A DNA stretch of 34,868 nt, taken from contig CASYFC010000005.1 of assembly GCA_949482135.1 (NCBI GenBank), positions 90,469 to 125,336 of the forward strand, written 5' to 3'. The DNA comes from an uncultured Clostridia bacterium (GTDB lineage Bacteria; Bacillota; Clostridia; TANB77; CAG-508). The notes beneath the pieces were generated by a model. That model was not told the DNA's origin and did no database searches. It was given only the letters and a program-made list of their open reading frames with translations. Made by a program: the position numbers and the translations under genes. Shown in pieces: positions 9,666-18,300 of this stretch. Position 1 is the first letter of the stretch. Each line of letters starts with the position of its first letter.

Positions 9666-12600
9666 ATGGAAGAAGATAACAGCTTACAAGAAAGCAATCA
9701 ACAAGATGTTCAAAGAGAAAAATCAGATGAAAAAGTTAAAGAAATGGGAAAAAAAGTTGCTGAAAAAGCAACAAAAAAACTAGCAGGTAAAGGTTCATTA
9801 ATGGCACCACTTGCTCATATCTTAATGATTATTGCCCCAATTTTAATTGCTTTAATAATTATAATAGGTATTATTTCATTTTTGGTAACAATGCCTGGAA
9901 TGGTTATGGATAAACTAAAAGGAATGCTAAAAGAATTAGGAAATTTTGTTGCTTCTTTTTATGGTGCTGATACAACAGAACAAATAGATGATACAGAAAT
10001 ATATGGTACATTAGATTATCTAGAACAAATGGGATATGACTTAAAAGGTTTTGGATTTCTAACAGATTATGTAACAAATATTAATGATGTAAGTACAGAT
10101 GATTATGACAATAAAGATGGTGCAGAACTTGATCCAGATATGGGAGTGATTAGAAATGATAGTGATAATATAATATATGCCAAAAGCGATTTTATTTTTA
10201 CATATATAATGTCAGATAACTATATGTATACTTTAGCAAATGATAATATTGCAACTATCAAAGGTCATAATGGAAAAGGTTCTAATAGCTTATTAGACAA
10301 AATTATTGATCTAGGTAAAGGAATTGCAACTGTTTGGTATAAATTTAGAAATGCGGTATGGGGACCTGTATTTGATGCATTAGGTATTACAGATACTGTA
10401 GTAGGTAAATGGGGAAAAGGATTAATAGTTTTATATTATGATACAGGGACTATTGGAGAGAAAGATCATGTTGTTAACCAAGGAAGTTTGTGGAATTTAG
10501 ATAGTATTAAAATTAATGTACCCAATAATACCTTGTCTATAGCAAGAGGAGCGTTCTTAAATAGCAATAATCCGATAGAATTTTCATTAGATGGCTGGAG
10601 TGGTAGATATGGTATGCCAATGGAATTTTTGCTATCTGTTCACTTAGCAACAATGATGCCAGATTTAGCATATGATATGGCAACTTCATTTCCAACAAAT
10701 GTAAATGTATATTTACACAAAACTTCAGATGGAAAAGCAGTAGTTGCATATAAAACTAAAGGTGGAAAATTTATAACTTATGAAGAATTAAGTGAAGCTG
10801 TAAATAATAATAATGGACATGGTGTATTAAATACTGTTGTAAATTGGTTTAAGAAACTAACAAGATTAGATCAAGAAATCTTAAATGCATTTGCATTAGG
10901 AATAGATCATCATGAACCATGTGATTGTACATTTTCAGAAGAATCATTTGAAGATACCACATATTATATTGAAGTAGATGGAGCAGAAGTTATAGTACAA
11001 CCAGATGAAGATGGAAATTATTATACTGATATTACAAATCCTGATACAATAGTAGGTGATAAGGTTGAAGTAAAATCAAAAACAGAAACAATTACTATGC
11101 CATCAGGAATTCCAAGTAAACCAGGGCCACAATGTTCAGCGTATATTGAAAAAATTCTTTCAGTTGAAAAGTGGCAAGATGATCCAAATTATTTAGCATA
11201 TATTCCATATATACATAGTGTAACAAATCATTGGTATAGAGATGTTTATTTTGTTGAAGATGATCCAACAGAAAATAATAAAAATATAAAACAAGGTGGA
11301 TTTGTTGATTATGATTACGATTATGAAGCATTAACAGGTGAAAGATGGACTTTATATGAAACAGATGATGAAGGAAATTTTGTTTTATATAAAACAGATG
11401 GGACAAAATTTGATGGAACAATAAAAGAAGCACAAGAACAGGGAATAGCGGTTTCTAAAAAACCTATAAAAATACAAGCAGATGAAGAAACATATGATGA
11501 CCTTGGATGGATGGATAACGGAAATGGAAAATGGGTTGCATATGAAGATGAAAAGAATGAATCTTCAACAGGATATGAAAGACTATATACAGATGCAGAA
11601 GTTGAGGCAGAAACTGATGAAGATGAAAAAACAATAAAAGGTAAATTATATGTTGATGTATCTTTTAAAGGTAATGTTGTACAAAAAGGTGAAGGATTAA
11701 GAACAGAAACAAATTCAAAAGTAAAGAAAATGTTCTTAGAAAATCAATATTATAAATATGATGGAACGGCAGAAACTGCAGAAGTTATAACAGCATTAAG
11801 AGAAAAAGGAAAATATGGATCATTAGATGAAAATGCATTAAAAAAGGAAATCAGTGTTCAAAAAACAGTAGATGGAGAATCTCAAGAAATAAAGCATAAA
11901 GCTTCAGAAGTTTCAGGAAGAGTTTCACTAAATCAAGATTCATTAAATGCATTTAGTATGTTAGAAAATATTCATACATTAGATGCTGATTACATATATA
12001 GAGATTTTAAAGAATTAATAGTTGAACTTGGATATTTCGAAAAAGAAGAATTAACAGATGAAACACCAAGATTATTACAATTCTTAGTTCCAGATATAGA
12101 TTCAGGAGGATTTCCAAATAGAGCAATAGATAAAAATGAAAATGAATTTGGAACAATGGTACATTCAGAAGGTGATATAAAGGCAAATGAAAAAAATACA
12201 TTAAAAGCTATAATTGCAAAAGCAAATAAATTAACTGAGGCTCCAGAAGGTGCAGGGGAAGAAGAAGAGGGTGGAACAGGTGCACTTTTAAATAGATCAA
12301 AATTAATAATGAATTCAGAAACTAATATAATTGGACAAGTTGCAAGTTTAAGTACAACGCCAATAAATACATTAAAAGAGATTGGAGCAATTTCTGATAT
12401 TTCAGATGCTAATTGGACATTTAAAGAATCAGGAAGTACAGAAAAAGGAACTAAAACAGGAGATTTAGAAATTGATGGTGTTGCCTATGAAGTATGGAAA
12501 CAAACAGCATCAACATGTACTTTATATTCATTTGCATTTATTGCACAAGCTTATACTGGTGAATCACCAGAAGGTTATTTAAAAACTTCTTCAGGAAGTT

Positions 12601-14567
12601 TAATAAATGCAACTGGTGAAGGACAGGGAGGTAATGATTATTGGGCTCAAGGCGCTGGAGTTTATTGGGATATGTTCGATAAAGTTGGAATATCTGGAAA
12701 ATATTATTTTCCAGGAGATTCTACTGTAAATGAAGATGTTGCTACAGCACTTGGAGAAGGAAAACCAGTATATTTTTATGGTGATTTAAATGCATCAGCA
12801 GGATACCATGCAGTAGTATTATTAGGATCAGATGGAGGAAAAGTACTTTTTTATGATCCAGGACCAGGTGCTATTTCAACATATGGTAGTGGAGGAAGTT
12901 TCTCTGCTAACTTAAGTAGTTTAATGAGTACACATTTTAAGCATAGAATATTTATACCAGATGAAGTACCAACAGGAGTAAAGAAGAGTAGTAATGGCTC
13001 ATCTTATTCAGGCTATAAAGGAAATGAAGCAGTAGTTTCACCAGTAACAGGAATTTTACTAGACTATGGAACATATGATGGTGTAAATGATAAGAGTAAT
13101 ATAACAGATGAATTATATAGACAAAATGTAGATTTAAAATATCAAAAAAATCCATTAGGAACAGGTGGAGACGGAACTGGTGAAGGAGGAGATGGAACAG
13201 AAACTTCTCCAGTAACAAATCCAGAATATGATCCATCAAAACCAGATTTAGTAGGATATGCAAAAATATTAGTTCTAGATGCTGAAAATTATAAAAAATT
13301 GGAAGCAAATTCAGGAACTAAATGGGCAAGTAATTCTTTAGTATATACAAAAGAAGAAACAAACGATAGTGGAGATAAGATAGTAAAAGCAAAATATAAA
13401 GATGACGAAGCGGTTAGTGAAACAGAAAAATTAGAAGATTTATCAGAAATAGAAAAAACAGTATATGGATATAAAGAATTTGCTGAAAGTTATCAAGCAG
13501 GAGGAATTTCTGGATATGTTGTTTATATAGATGGTTTTGAATGTTATAAACCAGATACAGAATTTACAGATGATAAATTAGAAACAGAATCTCCAAGTAA
13601 AGATGATGAATTAAAATTAACATTAGATGATTTTAAGAGTATTACAACAGGAAATGTAGGAGAAGAATCCGAAGGAGAAGATAAACCTAAGATAGAGTCA
13701 TTATATGAAAAAGATGAAGATCATAAAATGGCAAGTAAAAAAGCAACTGAAAAATTAAAAGCAACAACTAAAGTAAAAGAAGATGCAAGTCCTTCATTAT
13801 ATGTTGATGACTTAATTTTTATAAAAGAAGGTACAATAATAGGAAGAACAATAACAGACTTCCAATTAATTGAAGAATATAGAGGAGAATCTGGAGGGTA
13901 TTCAAAATATAGGACAGTTAAAGGAGAAGATGGTGAAGTAGGAGAAGGAGCGCCTAAAAAAGATTCTGATGAAGAGGAAGAAGATACAGATGCAGTAATA
14001 GGAAACTACTTAAGAATAATCTTAAGAGATTTAGATGATTCTGTTGTTGAAGATGTAGAAAACTATATGAAATTAGATGATGATGGTAAAGGAAATGGAA
14101 AAAAACTTGCTGGAGATACTATAGAAGAAAAAGTTTGGTTAGCTCTATTAGATGCAGGATATTCAGAAATAGCGGCAGCTGGAGTTATGGGAAATATATA
14201 TGGTGAATCTGGATTTAACCCAGCAGCTATAGAAGGTGGTAGTGGAGAAGGACATGGACTTTGTCAATGGTCATTTGGAAGAAAAGAACAACTATTTGCG
14301 TTTGCAGCTTCAAGAGGTGTTGATTGGACAGATGAAGATTTACAAGTTGAATTTTTATTAGCAGAATTAACACCAGGAGGTGGAGCAGATGGACATGCAA
14401 ATTATCAATTTTCAGGCTTTGAATCTTATAAAAACCAATGGGAAAATGCAACTAATATAGAAGATGCTACTACCGCATTTTGTGCAGGATTTGAAAGACC
14501 AGGTGTGCCTAGAAATGAAGCAAGAATTGAAGCTGCACAAAAATACTATGATATGTATGCTTCTTAA
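9666..14567 (+). CDS. giant membrane-anchored bifunctional cell-wall hydrolase (C39-like peptidase + phage-tail-type lysozyme)
   Basis: 1633 aa; ATG 9666 follows AAAGGAT with good spacing. A charged cytoplasmic N-terminus leads to one long membrane helix (about residues 48-74); the rest should be outside the cell. Residues about 75-850 are a region shared with the paralogue at 15331, including NHWYRDVYFVEDD. Residues about 940-1080 form a C39-like cysteine peptidase: Cys951 (TASTCTLYSFAFIAQ), His1048 (AGYHAVVLLGS) and Asp1064 (YDPGPG). Residues about 1119-1465 resemble an M23 fold lacking its metal ligands. The C-terminus (about 1485-1633) resembles phage tail-tip lysozyme: AAAGVMGNIYGESGFNP with probable catalytic Glu1514, then GHGLCQWSFGRKEQL. 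The combination suggests cutting of both peptide and glycan strands. It is followed by a small TM protein and preceded by transketolase. The lysozyme call is firm and the peptidase likely; the biological role is unknown. Confidence 0.85.
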   Translation: MEEDNSLQESNQQDVQREKSDEKVKEMGKKVAEKATKKLAGKGSLMAPLAHILMIIAPILIALIIIIGIISFLVTMPGMVMDKLKGMLKELGNFVASFYGADTTEQIDDTEIYGTLDYLEQMGYDLKGFGFLTDYVTNINDVSTDDYDNKDGAELDPDMGVIRNDSDNIIYAKSDFIFTYIMSDNYMYTLANDNIATIKGHNGKGSNSLLDKIIDLGKGIATVWYKFRNAVWGPVFDALGITDTVVGKWGKGLIVLYYDTGTIGEKDHVVNQGSLWNLDSIKINVPNNTLSIARGAFLNSNNPIEFSLDGWSGRYGMPMEFLLSVHLATMMPDLAYDMATSFPTNVNVYLHKTSDGKAVVAYKTKGGKFITYEELSEAVNNNNGHGVLNTVVNWFKKLTRLDQEILNAFALGIDHHEPCDCTFSEESFEDTTYYIEVDGAEVIVQPDEDGNYYTDITNPDTIVGDKVEVKSKTETITMPSGIPSKPGPQCSAYIEKILSVEKWQDDPNYLAYIPYIHSVTNHWYRDVYFVEDDPTENNKNIKQGGFVDYDYDYEALTGERWTLYETDDEGNFVLYKTDGTKFDGTIKEAQEQGIAVSKKPIKIQADEETYDDLGWMDNGNGKWVAYEDEKNESSTGYERLYTDAEVEAETDEDEKTIKGKLYVDVSFKGNVVQKGEGLRTETNSKVKKMFLENQYYKYDGTAETAEVITALREKGKYGSLDENALKKEISVQKTVDGESQEIKHKASEVSGRVSLNQDSLNAFSMLENIHTLDADYIYRDFKELIVELGYFEKEELTDETPRLLQFLVPDIDSGGFPNRAIDKNENEFGTMVHSEGDIKANEKNTLKAIIAKANKLTEAPEGAGEEEEGGTGALLNRSKLIMNSETNIIGQVASLSTTPINTLKEIGAISDISDANWTFKESGSTEKGTKTGDLEIDGVAYEVWKQTASTCTLYSFAFIAQAYTGESPEGYLKTSSGSLINATGEGQGGNDYWAQGAGVYWDMFDKVGISGKYYFPGDSTVNEDVATALGEGKPVYFYGDLNASAGYHAVVLLGSDGGKVLFYDPGPGAISTYGSGGSFSANLSSLMSTHFKHRIFIPDEVPTGVKKSSNGSSYSGYKGNEAVVSPVTGILLDYGTYDGVNDKSNITDELYRQNVDLKYQKNPLGTGGDGTGEGGDGTETSPVTNPEYDPSKPDLVGYAKILVLDAENYKKLEANSGTKWASNSLVYTKEETNDSGDKIVKAKYKDDEAVSETEKLEDLSEIEKTVYGYKEFAESYQAGGISGYVVYIDGFECYKPDTEFTDDKLETESPSKDDELKLTLDDFKSITTGNVGEESEGEDKPKIESLYEKDEDHKMASKKATEKLKATTKVKEDASPSLYVDDLIFIKEGTIIGRTITDFQLIEEYRGESGGYSKYRTVKGEDGEVGEGAPKKDSDEEEEDTDAVIGNYLRIILRDLDDSVVEDVENYMKLDDDGKGNGKKLAGDTIEEKVWLALLDAGYSEIAAAGVMGNIYGESGFNPAAIEGGSGEGHGLCQWSFGRKEQLFAFAASRGVDWTDEDLQVEFLLAELTPGGGADGHANYQFSGFESYKNQWENATNIEDATTAFCAGFERPGVPRNEARIEAAQKYYDMYAS

Positions 14568-14593
14568 AATCAAATTATAAAAAGGAATAAAAT

Positions 14594-15154
14594 ATGAGAA
14601 AAGATATTATTCAAAAAAATATTAAAAAATTCATGATTTTTTTAATAATTTTATTAGTTATTATTACGATAGTTATTGGAATTTTAAAGTTAATATATAG
14701 AAATAAAGAAAGAGAAGGGGATTATGTACGTCTAGAAACCGTTACTCCAATGTTTTCGGAAAACTTTTTTAGAAAATATAATGGTGAAGTTTCAAAAGAA
14801 GATATACTAAATAGCATAACAGAGTTTATTTATTATATAATGGATAATAAACAAGAACTTACCAAATTAAATCAAGAAGAATTAATTCAAAAATATCATG
14901 AAAATGAAGAATACTTTAAAACAATTGGGTTTGCATCTGTAGAGGATTTTGTTACAATTATAGGTGTAATACAAAGAATAGATATTGATGAGTTAGATTT
15001 TAGTTATGCTTCTTTTGAAGTTAATACAATAGAAAATTTAAAAGATAAAACTCTTGTGAATTTATCATTAAAGTTTGTTAATGCAAATGAAATAACATTA
15101 AAATTGCAAGTAGAGAAAAAATCTCAAGAGGAAATAATACATATTAGTTATTAG
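14594..15154 (+). CDS. small membrane-anchored partner protein of giant hydrolase 1
   Basis: 186 aa; ATG 14594 with AAGGAA upstream, 26 bp after the giant hydrolase gene. It has one N-terminal membrane helix (about residues 11-35), then a mostly helical part (EFIYYIMDNKQEL, SVEDFVTIIGVIQRI) and C-terminal beta strands (TLVNLSLKFVNANEITLKL). The same layout and several matching positions (KYNG/KYDG, an N.E/D.I..YH/YY..N core, GF/GI-S-E-F) occur in the gene at 20306, which follows the second giant. They are therefore distant paralogues with conserved pairing. The helix-then-sheet outline recalls NTF2-like domains, as in VirB8/TcpC-type proteins, but this is conjecture. Transcription ends at the adjacent strong terminator. 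Confidence 0.75.
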   Translation: MRKDIIQKNIKKFMIFLIILLVIITIVIGILKLIYRNKEREGDYVRLETVTPMFSENFFRKYNGEVSKEDILNSITEFIYYIMDNKQELTKLNQEELIQKYHENEEYFKTIGFASVEDFVTIIGVIQRIDIDELDFSYASFEVNTIENLKDKTLVNLSLKFVNANEITLKLQVEKKSQEEIIHISY

Positions 15155-15166
15155 TTAAAGTATTAT

Positions 15167-15212
15167 AAAAATCCAAATTGAAAGATAAAATTTTTATCAA
15201 TTTGGATTTTTT
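15167..15212 (+). terminator. strong rho-independent terminator
   Basis: A perfect 15-bp stem (15167-15181 with 15197-15211; core TCCAAATTGA / TCAATTTGGA) encloses a short AT-rich loop and ends in Ts. It separates the transketolase–hydrolase 1 transcript from the second hydrolase cassette. Confidence 0.92.
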
Positions 15213-15269
15213 ATTTTGATAAAGTAGGTTTAAAAAGAGTATCAAATTATGTTAAATAAAATAGATTTT

Positions 15270-15290
15270 TGTTATAATTAATGGTATAAT
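15270..15290 (+). promoter_or_regulatory. two overlapping extended -10 promoter candidates
   Basis: TGTTATAAT (15270-15278) and TGGTATAAT (15282-15290) are both TGnTATAAT extended -10 elements, 12 bp apart. No good -35 is visible at the usual distance for either. They lie about 40 bp before the giant hydrolase 2 start and after a terminator, so one or both probably drive that cassette. Confidence 0.5.
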
Positions 15291-15330
15291 ATATATAAGA
15301 GGTTTATTTTTTAGTAATAGAGGTGATGAT

Positions 15331-18300
15331 ATGGACGAAGAAAATGAAGGAAACATGATGCAAAGCCAAGAACAAAATATGCAAAGAGATCAAGCATTAA
15401 ATAGAACTAAAGAAATGGGAAAAAAGGTGGCAGAAAAAGCAACTAAAAAACTTGCTGGAAAAGGTTCTTTAATGGCTCCGCTTGCCCATATTTTAATGAT
15501 TATTGCCCCAATTTTAATTGCTATAATAATTATTATAGGTATAATTTCATTTTTGGTAACAATGCCTGGAATGGTTATGGACCAATTAAAAGCAATGTTT
15601 TTAAGAATAGGAAATTCAGTTGCTGCTTTTTTTGGTGCAGATACAACCAAAATGATTGAGGATAGTGAAATTTATGATACATTAGACTATCTAGAGAAAA
15701 TGGGATATGATTTAAAAGGATTTGGATTTTTAACAGATTACATAACAAATTTAGAAGATGCAGACTATGAAGAAAAAGATGGTGCAAATGTAGATGTAGA
15801 TATGGGAGTTATAAGAGATGGTGAAGGTAATATAATAGCAGCCAAAAGCGACTTTATCTATACATATATAGTATCAGATAATTATGTTTATACATTAAAA
15901 AATTCTAATATAGCAACTTTAAAATCAAATCCAAAAGGATTTATAGATGGAATAATTAATTTCTTTACCGCAAGAGCAACAGGATGTTATAAAATTTTAA
16001 ATTTTATAGCAGGACCAGTTTTAGATAAACTTGGTGCAACAGAAGCAATAATGGAAACATGGGGAAGTGGATTAATTGCATTATATTATGATAATGGTGT
16101 TGTAGGAGAAAGAGGAGATGCAGTAAATCCAGGACTTTTTAATTGGGATTCAGTATCAATAGATGCTTCTAGCAAAAAATTATCAATAAAAAGACATACA
16201 ATTTTAAATAATAATAATGCAATGGATTTTTCATTAGATGGTTGGACTGGAAGATATGGTATGCCATTAGAATTTTTATTATCAATTCATGTGGCTACAA
16301 TGATGCCTGATTTAGCATATGATATGGCGACATCATTTGCTACAAATGTAAATATATATTTGCATAAAACAACAAGTGGTACGGCAATAACAGCTTATAA
16401 AAGTGGAGATAAATATATAACATATGGAGAATTGGAGGAAGCTTTATCAGGAACAGATGCTTCTGGGTGGTTTAGTGCTGCAAAAGCATGGTTTGATAAT
16501 TGGATTATAAATGATGATGAGGCTAGTAAAGCATTAGCTATAGGAATACCACATGCACCAGATTGTACTTGTGATGGTTCTGTATCTATAACTTATGCAG
16601 GATATCCATGCACTTTAATAGAAGGCTCAGAGCCACCAAAATATAGTTGCACAATTCCATCAATAGATCCAAATATACAATCAACACCACTAGAGCTTAC
16701 TGATTCACAGGTTACAAAAACTGAAAATATATGTGGTAATTGTAAGAGCTATATTAAAAGAATATTAAAATTATTACGTAAAGATAATGATTATGATTTT
16801 GATACATATATTCCATATATTGCAAGTGTAACAAATCATTGGTATAGAGATGTATATTTTGTAGAAGATGATAATGTAAAAGGCAAATTTATAGATTATG
16901 ATTATGATTATGAAGCAATAACAAATGAAAGATGGACATTATATGAAACATACGGTGAAGATGAGGGGGAAAAGGCTGGAGAATTTAAATTATATAAATT
17001 AAATGAAGATGGAAGTACATCAGATGAACTATATAATGGAACAAGACAGCAGGCAGAAGAAGAAGGAATTGCCGTTGTTAGAAAAGCAAAAACAATAGAT
17101 GCAAGTGAAGAGACATATGAAGATTATAGTTGGGAGAAAAATTCTAGTGATAGATGGACTGCATATTCTGTAAAAAAAGATGTTGAAGAAGGACAATTTG
17201 AAAGATTATTAGAAGATGATGAAATAGAGGCAGATGATAGTGATGCAGAAATAAAGAAAAATTTATATGTAAAAGTAAGTACTTCAGGAAATGCAGTACA
17301 AAAAGGTGAAGGTTTAAGAACAGAAACAAATCCTCAAATAAAGAAAATGTTTTTACAAAACCAATATTATAAATATGATGGAACAGCAGAAACTGCAGAA
17401 GTTATAACTGCATTAAGAGAGGAAGGAAAATATGGTGCATTAGATGAAAATGCATTAAAGAAAGAAATTAGTATTCAAAAAACAGTAGATGGAGAATCTC
17501 AAGAAATAAAACATAAAGCTTCAGAAGTTTCAGGAAAAGTTTCATTAAACCAAGATTCACTAAATGCATTTAGTATGTTAGAAAATACTCATACATTAGA
17601 TGCAGACTTTATATATAGAGATTTTAAAGAATTAATAGTTGAACTTGGATATTTTGAAAAAGAAGAATTAACAGATGAAACACCAAGATTATTACAATTC
17701 TTAGTTCCAGAAATAGGGTCAGGAGGATTCCCGAATAGAACAATAGATAAAAATGAAAATGAATTTGGAACAATGATGCATTCAGAAGGAGATATAAAAG
17801 CAAATGAAAAAGAAACTTTGTCAGCAAAAATTAGGAAATTTTTAGAGTTACAAAATGAAGATGGATCAATGTCATCAGAAGAAGAAATTAACAACATTAT
17901 TGATTCAACAATTAATGGTATTTCAAATCAAAATGATATGGTAGTACCTAGCCAATTAACAAATGTCGGAGCTGCTCAAGGTGAAAAATCTGTATCACAA
18001 GTTTCAGTAGATGAATTTTTAGGCAAAACACAAGAAATGTGTGAATACATGAATACAGAAGGATATGATTATTGTGCACAAGCTCATGATCACACAGTTA
18101 AACACAATGGACATGGATTAAAAACAACGTTTGAAGAATCAAAGAGTCTTACAAATGTATGTTGTGCAACATTAGTTTCATGGGTTTTACAAGATATTGG
18201 AATATATAATGGACACACAGATAGTGCAACAGCAATATATCAATTAGCAATGGAACTTGGAGGAGAAGTTATAACAGAGTGGAGTCAAGTTCAACCAGGA

